A stretch of DNA of 64,000 nucleotides from Methyloceanibacter superfactus (lineage in GTDB: Bacteria; Pseudomonadota; Alphaproteobacteria; Rhizobiales; Methyloligellaceae), in assembly GCF_001723305.1 (NCBI RefSeq), contig NZ_LPWF01000025.1, forward strand, positions 1-64,000, given 5' to 3'. This document shows, in pieces, positions 8,672 through 18,935 of the stretch. A program made the translations under genes and the position numbers. Each line of letters starts with the position of its first letter. Position 1 is the stretch's first letter. Under the pieces are notes generated by a model. The model was not told where the DNA came from. It searched no databases and was given only the letters and a program-made list of their open reading frames with translations.

Positions 8672-11600
8672 ACGCCCTCATCGACGCAGCCTTCACGCGC
8701 ACCCGCACGGTGGCGTTGGCCTTCTTCATGATCATTGTCATGGGGGCGGTCGCCTATGTTTCGATTCCCAAGGAGTCGGAGCCCGATATTCCGATTCCCA
8801 CCATCTACGTGTCGATGACCTATGAGGGCATCTCGCCGGAAGACTCCGAGCGGCTCCTCATCCGTCCGATGGAAAAAGAGCTCCAGTCCATCGAAGGCAT
8901 CAAGGAGATGCGCGCCGTCAGCTCCGAGGGCTACGGCTCGGTCACGCTCGAATTCGACGCGGGCTTCGACGCCGACCAGGCGCTCCAGGATGTGCGCGAG
9001 AAGGTGGATATCGCCAAGGCCGAGCTGCCGCCGGACACCGACGAACCCCGCGTTCACGAGGTGAACGTGGCCCTGTTCCCCGTTCTCACCGTCGGCCTGT
9101 CCGGCAATGTGCCGGAGCGCACGCTGGTCAACATCGCCCGCGATCTCCAGGACAAGATCGAAGGCCTCCCAGGCGTGCTCGAGGTCGACATCGGCGGCGA
9201 CAGGGAGGAGCTTCTGGAGATCGTCGTCGATCCCATGGTGCTCGAAACTTACAACGTCTCCTTCGCGGACGTTCTCAGTACGGTCCAGCGCAATAACCGG
9301 CTGGTGGCAGCGGGCGCACTGGAAAACGCCGCCGGCCGCATGGTCCTGAAGGTTCCGGGCGTATCGGAGGAGGTCGGCGATGTGCTCGACCTTCCCGTCA
9401 AGGTCGTCGGCAACACCGTGGTCAAGTTCCGTGACGTCGCCTCCGTGCGCCGGACCTATAAAGACCCGCAAGGCTTTGCCCGTGTCGCCGGGAAGCCCGC
9501 GCTGGCGCTGGAAGTCAAGAAGCGGGTCGGCTCGAACATCATCGAGACCATTGCGGATGTGCGCGAGGTCGTGACGGCTGAGCAGGCCGCGTGGCCCACC
9601 GGCGTCAATGTCAGCTTCATGCAGGACAAGTCCGAGCAGATCCGCGACATGCTCGGGGATCTCCAGAACAATGTGATTGCAGCAATCGTCTTGGTGATGA
9701 TCGTCATCGTCGCCGCCATGGGCGTGCGGCCGGCCATTCTCGTCGGTCTCGCTATCCCGGGTTCGTTCCTCGCCGGCATTCTCGTCATCAACTGGATGGG
9801 ACTCACGCTCAATATCGTCGTGTTGTTCAGCCTCATCCTCGTGGTCGGCATGCTGGTGGATGGCGCCATCGTCACCGTGGAGCTGGCGGACAGGAAGATG
9901 GCCGAGGGCAAGGACCGCAAGGTCGCCTATGCCGAGGCGGCCAAGCGCATGGCCTGGCCGATCATCGCCTCGACGGCCACCACCCTGGTCGTGTTCTTGC
10001 CCCTGCTGTTCTGGCCGGGGATCGTCGGCGAGTTCATGAAGTTTCTGCCGATCACCGTTCTGGTGACCCTGACGGCGTCGCTGGCCATGGCGCTGATCTT
10101 CATCCCGGTGCTTGGCGGCGTCATCGGCCGCCCCAACGAAGACGACGGCAAGTTGCTGGCCGCCATCAAGGCCGCCGAAGACGGCGATCTCGAGACGATC
10201 AAGGGGCCCGCCGGATTCTATCTCGGCACGTTGAAGCGCCTGCTTGCCCATCCGGCAAAGGTTCTCGGCATCGCCGTGGCCCTGCTCATCGGCACCTATG
10301 TGGCGTTCGGCATGTTCGGCCGCGGCGTCGAGTTCTTCCCGGACGTCGAGCCGGACTTGGCGCAAGTGCAGGTCCGGGCCCGTGGCGATCTATCGATCCG
10401 GGAAATGGACGCCGTCGTGCGCAAGGTCGAGGCCCGGCTCTTGGCGCTTCCCTATTTCGAGACCGTCTATGCCCGGACCCTCGGGGCGGGCGGTAAGCCG
10501 TCGCAGACGGGATCGGCCGAGGACGTCGTCGGCATCATCCAATTTGAGTTCACCAATTGGCGCACGCGGCCGCCGGCATCGGAGATCTTGAAAGAGGTCC
10601 GCAAGCTCACCGCCGATATTCCCGGCGTGATCCTGGAAGTCCGCAAGCAGGAAGGCGGACCGTCGGCCGGCAAGCCGGTGGAGCTTCAGGTGACCTCTCG
10701 CGATCCCGAGAAAATGCCGGGCACGGTGGAGAATCTGCGGCTGATGATGCAGCAGATCGGCGGCTTCATCGACGCGCAGGACAGCCGTCCGCTGCCGGGT
10801 ATCGAGTGGCGGCTCAAGGTCGACCGGGAGAAGGCGGCCCGCAACGGAGCCGATGTCGCCGTGCTTGGCGATGCCGTCACCATGCTCACCAACGGCATCA
10901 AGGTCGCCGAATACCGCCCCGACGATGCCGACGAGGAAGTGGACATCCGTCTGCGCTTCCCGCTCGCCGAACGCAATCTCGAGCAGCTCAACCGGCTGCG
11001 CGTGCCGACCAGCAGGGGCCAAGTCCCGATCGGCAACTTCGTCAGTTTCGAGCCGGCGCAGAAGACCGGCAACTTGAACCGGACCGATAGCCGGCGCGTC
11101 ATCACCATCCAGGCCGACGTCGCCGAAGGCCTGCTGGTCGACGATCAAGTGCGCAAGCTGAAAGCAGCGGTGGCCGAGGCCAATATCGATCCGGCGGTGA
11201 CCGTGCGCTTCAAAGGCCAGGACGAAGACCAGCGCGAGGCGGGCAACTTCCTTCTCAACGCGTTCGTCATCGCCATCTTTGCCATGACCGCGATCCTGCT
11301 CACTCAGTTCAACAGCTTTTATCAGACCGGGCTGGTGCTGAGCGCGATCATTTTCTCCACCGCCGGCGTCATGCTGGGCCTGCTGATCACCGGTCAGCCC
11401 TTCGGCATCGTCATGGGCGGCATCGGCGTCATCGCGCTGGCTGGTATCGTCGTGAACAACAACATCATCCTGATCGACACCTATAATGACATGAAGGCGC
11501 AAGGACTCGCGCCCAAGGAAGCTATCCTGCGCACGGCAGCGCAGCGCATGCGTCCCGTGCTGCTCACGTCCATCACCACCGTTCTCGGCCTCATGCCGAT

Positions 11601-11844
11601 GGTGTTCGCGCTCAGCATCGACATCATCGGTCAGGACGTGTCCATCGGCGCGCCGTCCACGCAGTGGTGGACGCAGCTTTCCAGCGCCATCGCCGGCGGC
11701 CTGACATTCGCCACGCTACTGACATTGGTGCTGACCCCGTGCCTTCTCATGCTGGGCGACAACGCCGCCGCATGGATTGAACGGCGCAAAGCCCGGTGGG
11801 CGCAACGCGCCAACCACGCGGCCCGGCCGCAAGCGGCCGAGTAA
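8668..11844 (+). CDS. RND multidrug efflux transporter permease (AcrB/MexF-like)
   Basis: 1058 residues, full length for the HAE-1/HAE-type RND family. A first membrane span near residues 12-32 is followed by the porter domain start SIPKESEPDIPIPTIYV. A membrane block from about 340 to 520 contains GMLVDGAIVTVE, the charged TM4 region that relays protons in RND pumps. A second large periplasmic loop and a second membrane block (from about residue 865) contain GIVVNNNIILIDTYN and RMRPVLLTSITTVLGLMP. ATG 8668 overlaps the adaptor stop. No outer-membrane factor is adjacent; the nearest TolC-like gene is at 18.9 kb. Substrate is unknown. Confidence 0.92.
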   Translation: MNALIDAAFTRTRTVALAFFMIIVMGAVAYVSIPKESEPDIPIPTIYVSMTYEGISPEDSERLLIRPMEKELQSIEGIKEMRAVSSEGYGSVTLEFDAGFDADQALQDVREKVDIAKAELPPDTDEPRVHEVNVALFPVLTVGLSGNVPERTLVNIARDLQDKIEGLPGVLEVDIGGDREELLEIVVDPMVLETYNVSFADVLSTVQRNNRLVAAGALENAAGRMVLKVPGVSEEVGDVLDLPVKVVGNTVVKFRDVASVRRTYKDPQGFARVAGKPALALEVKKRVGSNIIETIADVREVVTAEQAAWPTGVNVSFMQDKSEQIRDMLGDLQNNVIAAIVLVMIVIVAAMGVRPAILVGLAIPGSFLAGILVINWMGLTLNIVVLFSLILVVGMLVDGAIVTVELADRKMAEGKDRKVAYAEAAKRMAWPIIASTATTLVVFLPLLFWPGIVGEFMKFLPITVLVTLTASLAMALIFIPVLGGVIGRPNEDDGKLLAAIKAAEDGDLETIKGPAGFYLGTLKRLLAHPAKVLGIAVALLIGTYVAFGMFGRGVEFFPDVEPDLAQVQVRARGDLSIREMDAVVRKVEARLLALPYFETVYARTLGAGGKPSQTGSAEDVVGIIQFEFTNWRTRPPASEILKEVRKLTADIPGVILEVRKQEGGPSAGKPVELQVTSRDPEKMPGTVENLRLMMQQIGGFIDAQDSRPLPGIEWRLKVDREKAARNGADVAVLGDAVTMLTNGIKVAEYRPDDADEEVDIRLRFPLAERNLEQLNRLRVPTSRGQVPIGNFVSFEPAQKTGNLNRTDSRRVITIQADVAEGLLVDDQVRKLKAAVAEANIDPAVTVRFKGQDEDQREAGNFLLNAFVIAIFAMTAILLTQFNSFYQTGLVLSAIIFSTAGVMLGLLITGQPFGIVMGGIGVIALAGIVVNNNIILIDTYNDMKAQGLAPKEAILRTAAQRMRPVLLTSITTVLGLMPMVFALSIDIIGQDVSIGAPSTQWWTQLSSAIAGGLTFATLLTLVLTPCLLMLGDNAAAWIERRKARWAQRANHAARPQAAE

Positions 11845-11875
11845 CCCGCCCGTCGGGATTTCGCGCTAGACTGTC

Positions 11876-12976
11876 ATGGCAGCCAGCACGTCATCCGCCA
11901 ATCGAGGCTTGGGCCCCGTGTTCAACACTTCGCATCGCCGCCTATCGGTTGTCACATCGCTGGCGGCGGCGGTGTTCTTTGGCGACGCCGCTACGGCCAC
12001 GCCCGCGCAGGCTCCCACGATGTTGCGCGGGGCGAATGTCTCCGGTGGAGACTTCGGCAAGGTCCCTGGAACCTACGGGACTGACTACATCTATCCGAGC
12101 AAGGCCGAGGTCGACTACTACGCCGACCGTGGCTTTACCGCATTGCGCGTGCCCATTCGGTGGGAACGGGTGCAGCATGGCCTCTACGGGGAACTCGACA
12201 GTCTCGGCGACGGGACCGGCGACTTCGACCGCATAAAGCAGGTGGTGGAGTGGATCACGGACCGAGGCATGACGGCCGTGCTCGATCTGCACGAATATGG
12301 CGGCCGCACCGTCGATGGCACCGCCGTTAAGGTAGGCAGCGACGCACTCCCGGCGTCGGCGCTCGCCGATCTATGGGTGCGCTTGGCGAAACCGTTCAAG
12401 GACAATGACCGCGTCTGGCTCGGTCTCATGAACGAGCCGGAGGGGATCGCGCCGGCCGACTGGAAAGCGACGGCCCAGTCGGTCACCGATGCCATTCGTG
12501 CCGCCGGTATCCGCAATCGTCTGCTGGTGCCGGGCACGGACTATACGGGTGCTCATTCCTGGATCACCAGCGGCAACGCGGCGCAAATGGCGGCCTTTGT
12601 CGATCCCGCGAACAACTTCGCCTTCGACGTGCACCAATATCTCGACACCGACAGCTCGGGCACCCATGGCGACTGTGTCGCCGGTGCGGGATCGCGGCTT
12701 GACGAGTTTATCGCGTGGGCCAAGGCGGCGCCGGGACGGCGCGGATTTCTCGGCGAGTTTGCCGGCGGCGACCCTGCTCTTCCCGGACAGGCGCAATGCG
12801 CCATCGAGTTGCCGGCGCTGCTTGATGCCGCGGAAAGCTCGGGCGTGTTTGACGGGTGGACGGCCTGGGGCGGCGGCCTGTGGTGGGAGCCGTCTTACAT
12901 CTTTCGTCTCGAGCCGCCGGATTTGTCGGCTGCCGATACGGACTATATGGAGATGCTCAAGCGCTATGTGGATTGA
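11876..12976 (+). CDS. Secreted glycoside hydrolase family 5 (endoglucanase-like)
   Basis: 366 residues with a signal region (basic RRL then SVVTSLAAAVFFGDAATA, cleavage probably before residue 48). The GH5 pattern follows: ANVSGGDFG, FTALRVPIRWERVQ, LDLHEYGG, catalytic acid/base Glu187 in GLMNEPEG, HQYLD, and nucleophile Glu294 in GFLGEFAGG. This is the clan GH-A arrangement. It lies immediately upstream of the adaptor and cellulose-synthase-like genes, in the position that BcsZ-type cellulases occupy in cellulose loci, so it may trim or edit the polymer in the periplasm. Confidence 0.88.
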   Translation: MAASTSSANRGLGPVFNTSHRRLSVVTSLAAAVFFGDAATATPAQAPTMLRGANVSGGDFGKVPGTYGTDYIYPSKAEVDYYADRGFTALRVPIRWERVQHGLYGELDSLGDGTGDFDRIKQVVEWITDRGMTAVLDLHEYGGRTVDGTAVKVGSDALPASALADLWVRLAKPFKDNDRVWLGLMNEPEGIAPADWKATAQSVTDAIRAAGIRNRLLVPGTDYTGAHSWITSGNAAQMAAFVDPANNFAFDVHQYLDTDSSGTHGDCVAGAGSRLDEFIAWAKAAPGRRGFLGEFAGGDPALPGQAQCAIELPALLDAAESSGVFDGWTAWGGGLWWEPSYIFRLEPPDLSAADTDYMEMLKRYVD

Positions 12977-12996
12977 CTGCCCAAGGATGCGGCAGT

Positions 12997-13015
12997 CTCG
13001 CGGCAATGCCGCGAG
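12997..13015 (+). terminator. Hairpin after the GH5 gene, possible weak terminator
   Basis: Perfect 8-bp stem CTCGCGGC / GCCGCGAG with a 3-base loop, 21 bases after the stop. The following sequence CTTGAATCAAATTTTAG has no clean U-tract, so it may terminate poorly or act as an RNA-stabilising hairpin. Confidence 0.45.
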
Positions 13016-13186
13016 CTTGAATCAAATTTTAGTCATTCTTTAAGCAACACAGTGGTTCGCGCACCGGCCTTTCGCCTAGCGTTAACGCCCATTCTGCTAT
13101 CCCTGGCGATACTTCGAAACGCAAAACTTGCCGAATTCAAGCGGGGAGAATTTCACCTGCGACAGGTTCGGTGAACAGGGTAGACC

Positions 13187-14983
13187 ATGTCTCCTTTGGA
13201 CTTTGAACCAGAACCGCAGGTGCCGTCCGCTCCGTCGAGCGACGCCGCGACTGGCGACGCCCAGGAGGAAGCGAAGGACGCCGCCGCGCGCCGGCTCGCC
13301 AAAGACCAGTCCGAACCGCTGCCGCAAGAGGCGTCGGCGGAGCATGACCCTGAGCGCGCGCCGGAGGATGGCCCAGCGCCGGCCCTGCCCGAGGATGATC
13401 TTCCCGAGATCGACGAAGCGCTGCAGGAAGACATCGACAGGTGGAACGAGGCGCTGTCGGAACCCGATGACGGTGATCCGCCGGAGGCCGCCGACCTTTG
13501 GGCGCTGAGGCGCGCGACCGCGCAATCTAACCCATCCATGTCCGCGCCGGGACCGACGGCCACGGCGCACGATCTCTGGGCGCAAGCCCGCCAGAGCAAC
13601 GAGCCCCTCAAGCCATCGAGCACCGCCCGTTCCCAGGAGCGAGCCGGGGAAGCCGAGGCTTTGGAGCGCTTGGTGCGGCTCAATGAAGAGCTGCGCGCGC
13701 GCGCGATTCCCGAAATGCCGGCTCCGTCCCCTCCAAGCGAGGCGCCTCCAGCCAAGGCGAAGCCCGCACGGTCGGGGTGGTCGCTCGCATCCATTCCGCC
13801 GGCGAAGATCATCAAATCGCTTCTGGCCCTGTTTGTCGCCGTGGCGCTCGCCTGGGTGCCGCTGTCGCGGCTCCTCTCGGTGACCAGCGCCGAGGCCACG
13901 ATTAATGCGCGGTTGATAAACCTGCGCGCCCCCATCGACGGGACGATTTCTATTGTTGCGCCGACCATCGCCGTGGGCACCCAGGTGGAGCCGGGCGAAA
14001 CCCTATTGCGTGTGACCAATAGCCGGGCCGACCGTCAGGGGCTCGACGAATTGCGCCGGACGATCGACGGCCTGCGCACGGAAGCGACAGGCTTCGAGCA
14101 GCGCGCCGAAGAGTTGAAGAAGACAGAGGCGGACCTCGCGGCACAGAGCAAGGCGTTCCAGACGGGCCGGATTCGCCAGCTCGAAGCGCGGGCCGGAGAA
14201 CTCGTGACGGAGCTCAACGCCGCCAAAGCGCGGTATGAGGATGCACGAAAGTCCTTTGAGCGGGACAAGCAGCTCAGAGCAGAGGGCTTCCAAACCGTCA
14301 GCGCGCTCCTGCACTCGGAGCGGGACTTCAAGGTTGCCGCGCAGGATGTCGAAGCCGTGCGCAAGCGGCAACAGGCCAATCAGGTCGAACTCGACGGCGC
14401 CCGCAAGGGGCTCTTTATCGGCGACAGCTACAACGACCGGCCGCGGTCAGCCCAGCGGCTGGATGAGGTGAGCCAGCAGATCGCCGAACTCGCCAGTCAA
14501 GTTGAGGAGCGCACGTCGCGCATAGCCTATCTCGAGAGCGAGCTCGCCACCGAGACCGGCGCGTTCGCCAAGCGGGCCGAGACCGACGTCACGGCCACGG
14601 TCAGTGGCCGCGTTTGGGAGGTGCTGACCGCTGACGGTGAGAAGGTGCATGAAGGCCAGGATCTCCTGCGCATCTTGGATTGCGGCGGTGCCGTCGTCAC
14701 CGCGACGGTCAGCGAGTCCGACTATAACGAGCTGTGGATCGGGCAGCCGGCGACGTTCCAAATACGCGGCGAGAGCCGGGAATATCCCGGGTCCGTCGTC
14801 GCCCTGACAGGCCTCACGCCCGCCGGCTCCAACTTCGCCATCGAGCAGGCGGCGCTGCGCCGGGAGCCGTACCATGTCACGGTCGCCGTACCGGGGCTGG
14901 CGGCACTGAAGGAGTGCAATGTCGGGCGTACGGGCCGCGTGACCTTCGACTCATCGGCGGCCCCCGCGCAAGCCACCCCATGA
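13187..14983 (+). CDS. Long HlyD-type membrane-fusion protein of the polysaccharide locus
   Basis: 598 residues with three parts. Residues 1-200 are an acidic, proline- and alanine-rich region predicted cytosolic. One membrane span lies at about 209-231. The periplasmic part has a split lipoyl domain (INLRAPIDGTISIVAP, then VTATVSGRVWEVL) around a coiled coil at about 280-465, and a final beta-barrel. ATG 13187 is followed by a run to a stop that overlaps the glycosyltransferase start (ATGA), so the pair is translationally coupled. HlyD-like partners of GT2 synthases include Alg44 and BgsB. Unlike Alg44, no PilZ is in this protein; it is on the synthase instead. It likely guides the nascent polymer towards the outer membrane. 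Confidence 0.82.
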   Translation: MSPLDFEPEPQVPSAPSSDAATGDAQEEAKDAAARRLAKDQSEPLPQEASAEHDPERAPEDGPAPALPEDDLPEIDEALQEDIDRWNEALSEPDDGDPPEAADLWALRRATAQSNPSMSAPGPTATAHDLWAQARQSNEPLKPSSTARSQERAGEAEALERLVRLNEELRARAIPEMPAPSPPSEAPPAKAKPARSGWSLASIPPAKIIKSLLALFVAVALAWVPLSRLLSVTSAEATINARLINLRAPIDGTISIVAPTIAVGTQVEPGETLLRVTNSRADRQGLDELRRTIDGLRTEATGFEQRAEELKKTEADLAAQSKAFQTGRIRQLEARAGELVTELNAAKARYEDARKSFERDKQLRAEGFQTVSALLHSERDFKVAAQDVEAVRKRQQANQVELDGARKGLFIGDSYNDRPRSAQRLDEVSQQIAELASQVEERTSRIAYLESELATETGAFAKRAETDVTATVSGRVWEVLTADGEKVHEGQDLLRILDCGGAVVTATVSESDYNELWIGQPATFQIRGESREYPGSVVALTGLTPAGSNFAIEQAALRREPYHVTVAVPGLAALKECNVGRTGRVTFDSSAAPAQATP

Positions 14984-16952
14984 TCCCTTCAACGGGCATC
15001 AGCTATTGGGATGCGTTCCTGCCGAGCATCGTTCTGCTCCTGCTGGCCTACGCCGTTCTGCCCTGGCTCAATCGCGACAGCACCTTTGCCCGCACCGGCG
15101 TCATCGCGGTGTGCATTTTCCTTGCCTGGCGCTACATGCTCTGGCGCATCTTCTACACGCTGCCCCCGGCAGGATTGACGCTGGACTTCGCCCTTGGCGT
15201 CATCTTCACGTCGGTCGAATTCCTGTCCATGGTCGGGGTGACCCTGTCTCTCTTCTTTCTGACCCGCACTCGTAACCGGACCGCCGAAGCCGACCGGAAT
15301 ATCGCCTGGCTCAAGTCCCTTCCCGAGCCGCCCCTCGTCGACGTTCTCATCTGCACCTACAACGAGGAAGAGTTGATCCTGGAGCGCACGATCATCGGTG
15401 CGCTCGGAATCGACTATCCAAACTATCGTCTATGGGTCTGCGACGACGGACGCAGGCAATGGCTCAAGGATCTCTGCGAACGGCAGGGTTGTGGCTACCT
15501 CACGCGCGGCGACAACAAGAATGCCAAGGCGGGCAATATCAACAATGCCTTGCGCCACATCTCGACACTGCCGCAACGCCCCGATTTCGTTGCTATCCTC
15601 GACGCCGACTTCGTGCCCAAGAGGCAGTGGCTGACCCGCGCGCTGGCGCTCATGCGCGAGCCGGACGTGGGCGTAGTGCAGACGCCGCAGCACTTCTTCA
15701 ATGCCGATCCCATCCAGAAGAATCTTTCGCTCTCCCGTGTTTGGCCAGACGAGCAGCGCTACTTCTTCGATGTGGTTATGGCCTCTAAAGATGCCTGGGG
15801 AGGGGCCATCTGCTGCGGCACCTCCGCCGTGCTGCGCTTCGCGCCGCTCATGCAGATCAAGAAGTTCCCGACCGACTCGGTCACCGAGGACTATCTGATC
15901 ACGCTCAGGCTCAACGAGATCGGCTACCGCACCATCTATCTCAACGAGCCCTTGTCGCTCGGCCTCGCGCCCGAAGGCCTCAGGGAATATATCTCCCAGC
16001 GCAGCCGCTGGGCCTTGGGCTTCATGCAGATCTGCCGCGGTCCCAACGGGCCCTTCAGCCTGACGTCGCACGCCCCGCTGAGCACCCGCGTCATGCTGAT
16101 CGAGACGTTTCTTTATTGGTCGGCGACGCACGCATTCCGCATCCTCGCGATCCTCGTGCCGGCCGCCTATCTCTGGTTCAACATCCAAGCGGTCTACGCC
16201 TACGTCCCCGACGCGATCTCCTATCTGTTGCCGGTCTTGGTGGCAGGCACCTATGTCATGAGCTGGCTCACCCATCGCCGCGTGCTGCCCATCCTGGCCG
16301 ACCTCAGCCAGCTTCTGATCGCCACGGACATCGCGAAGTCGGTGCTTGTCGGGCTCTTCCGGCCGCAGGGGCATAAGTTCGAGGTGACGGCCAAAGGCGG
16401 TGATCGTACCAAACGCTTCCTGCAATGGCCGATGCTGCGGATCTTTCTCTTCTGCCTAGTGATGACTGTCGGCGGGGTGATCTGGGCATTCGTGCTCGAC
16501 GATAGCCGGCCTGTCGCCGATGCGACCGGCATCGCGCTCTTCTGGAGCTGGTTCAACATCATCCTTCTGGTTCTGGCGTGCTTCGTCTGTATCGAAGCAC
16601 CGGAAATTCGCGGCGGCGTCGCTTCCGCAGCGAAGGCCAGGCCACGCTCACCATTGGCGGCCATAAGATCAGCTACCCGGTGGCGGACATCTCCGTGGGG
16701 GGCATGCGCCTGATGGGGGATCTACCCCCCAAAACCCACGAAGCCTTGGTGCATGTGGAGTTCGATGGGCTAGAGATCGATGCGCGCTTGGTGCGTGCCT
16801 ATAAAGGCGGCTTCGCCGTTCAATTCATCCAGTCGGAAAATGCGCGGGAACGGCTTATCCGCCTCGTGTACGGCGGCAAGCACGGCAACAAGTCCGTCGA
16901 GATCAAGCCCGCCGAGGTGATGGGTGCGATGATCAACCGGGTGTTTCGCTAA
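14980..16952 (+). CDS. Cellulose-synthase-like GT2 with C-terminal PilZ domain, frameshifted
   Basis: Processive family 2 glycosyltransferase that would polymerise and export a beta-glucan or similar polymer. Membrane spans occupy residues 12-30, 40-60 and 70-95. The catalytic domain has DDG at 155-157, DAD at 208-210, AICCGTSAV at 276-284, TED at 302-304 and QRSRW at 340-344; more spans follow. The PilZ part reads RRRRFRSEGQATL (RxxxR) and ADISVGGMRL (DxSxxG), the two c-di-GMP-binding motifs. The PilZ segment is one base out of frame; a missing base near 16605 joins the parts into about 658 residues. BcsB and BcsC homologues are absent, so this is not a standard cellulose operon. Product identity (cellulose, mixed-linkage glucan, curdlan-like) is open. 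Confidence 0.85.
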
Positions 16953-17116
16953 AGCGCAAGGGCTGCACAGCACCGTGCTCGAAACCGGAATTTGCCGGGA
17001 AAATTGAAGACTAATTGGTAACGCGTATCGCCGATCATAGAGACTGCAAGAGGTTTGCCCGGCGGGATGCCGGGGAGACCTTTCCGCGACGCCACGGGAC
17101 CGACGAGTAGTGCCGA

Positions 17117-18917
17117 ATGATGAAGACGAACGCAGTCAAGGAAGCCGCGCCCGACGCCGGGCCCCAGCCGCACCACGCCGCCGCCCGCCGCGTGCTCGTG
17201 GCGGAGGACAGCGCCATCACGCACGATCTCCTGAAGCTGCTGCTCAATCAGCGCGGCCATGAGGTCGATGTCGCCACGGACGGCCTGGAGGCGCTCGCGG
17301 CGCTGCGCGAGAAGTCATACGACGTTGCCTTGCTGGACTATCACCTGCCCCACATGGACGGCTTGCAAGTTGCCGCCGCGCTCAAAGCCGAGGCGGCGAC
17401 GAGCGCACACAGGCTGCCGCGGCTGATTGCCATCACCGCCGATCCCGAAGGTCTCTTGCGCGCCGAGTCGGGATGCGAAAAGTTCGATTACATTCTGCCG
17501 AAGCCGCTCGACATCAACCAGGTCGGCAAGGTGGTCGAGGAGCAGGCGGATATCGCCGACCGCGAAGCGGCCGACCAAGCCAAGCCGGAAGGGCAAATCC
17601 CGCCGCGGCGGTCGCGCCGTTGCCCTCCATTCTCGATGGCATGGATCACAAGTTCCTGGCTTGGCCGGACGACCTGGATGCGTCGCGGTTCACCAGCCGG
17701 GCGATGCAAGCCACTTTGGGGGATGTCCGCTTCGACGCCCTGGTCATCAAGGTCCCGGTTTCATCGGACGATCTCGCCATGATCTGGGACCGCAAGGCGC
17801 TTTACGCGCTGCCGGTGATCGATTTGACCGGCAGCCTCGGTGGCCGGGCAGACCTCGATGCATCCAGGCTCGAGCCGCACGAGCGCGATCGGGTTGACCG
17901 TCTGATCCGGCGCTTTCAAGAACGCCGCGCGCACCTCCATCGCGATCTCTTGTTGAGCGACGATCTGGAGGATCGGCTCTTGGGCCGCATTTTCGTGTCC
18001 GGCAAGCCTTTGACGGCGACGCTCGATTCCAGCTCACCGAGCTGTGTTTCCTACAATATTACGATGAGTCCGGATGTGCTGGTGCGCGAGACGGAGCGCA
18101 TGCGCGGAAAGGGGCTCCTGAAGCGGGAGTTCGTCGAGCGCTTTCACGAGTGTGGGCGCTGCGAGTCTTCGCACCTTCATGCCCGCGACGTCTGCGTGAA
18201 GTGCCGCTCGCCGAATCTGGTTGTAGAGGAATATATCCATCACTTCCGCTGCGGCTTCCAGGGTCCCAAGTCGGACTTCCGCCGCGGTCTCGAGCTGGTA
18301 TGTCCCAAGTGCCACCATGAGCTCGGAAGCATCGGCATCGATTTCGGACCGGTGCAGACGATGGTCATCTGCCAAGCTGCGGCCATACGGACGGCAAATC
18401 GGACATCGGCATGGTGTGTCTCGATTGCGACGCGCATTACGAGTGGGGCACGTGCCGGGAGCGTGATGTCTTCTCCTATCAACTGACCGATCAGGGCAGT
18501 GGGTTCGCCGAATATGGCCGCTCCTTCCTCGGCCTGTTCCAGAAGCCGCTGCGCTTCGAGGAGCTCCCCAATGAGTTGATCCTGGCGTTGAATGACGCCG
18601 CGAAGAAGTTCAACGAAGACAACACGCCATTCACGCTGGTGAACGTCTTCTACAAGAACGAGCGCGCCATCACGTCTGAGCACGGCGGACGCCTGTTCGC
18701 CGGAGCCCGCGATCAGTTCATCGCGAATCTCCGTGCGGCACTCGGCCATAACGAGCTCGTCGTCCGGGGGCCGTCCTCTTATGATTTCGCACTATTGCCG
18801 GGCATAGACCCACAGCAAGCGACGAGGGGTTTCCCCAATCTCAGCCAGCGCGCGGCGGGGCCGCTCAGCCTTGATCTGGGCGCGACGCTGAAGGCCTTCG
18901 GTCCGGAGGATTTCTAG
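17117..18917 (+). CDS. Response-regulator receiver fused to a TackOD1-like zinc-ribbon output domain, two frameshifts
   Basis: Residues about 25-145 are a canonical receiver: acidic pocket VAEDS, phospho-acceptor in VALLDYHLPHMDG, and lysine in ILPKPLD. A linker leads to a C-terminal domain with repeated zinc knuckles: CGRC, CVKC, CPKCHHE, SCGH and CLDCDAHYEWG. This pattern fits the Thaumarchaeal output domain 1 (TackOD1) family, a predicted metal-binding signalling output; I recognise it from memory, not from a search. Three frames are needed. Breaks near 17600 and 18378 each correspond to one lost base, giving about 600 residues. It follows the GT2-PilZ gene on the same strand and converges on the TolC-like gene 18 bases away. 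Confidence 0.7.
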
Positions 18918-18935
18918 CGACCGAGTGACGGCGGA

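Noticed and set aside
8518-10365. 615-residue open frame on the minus strand inside the RND pump gene
   Set aside because: It is the antisense of a fully conserved RND transporter; composition is His/Asp/Arg-rich as expected for antisense of GC-rich coding DNA, with no family resemblance.
12997-13015. Strong intrinsic terminator after the GH5 gene
   Set aside because: The stem is perfect but no U-tract follows; kept only as a weak hairpin.
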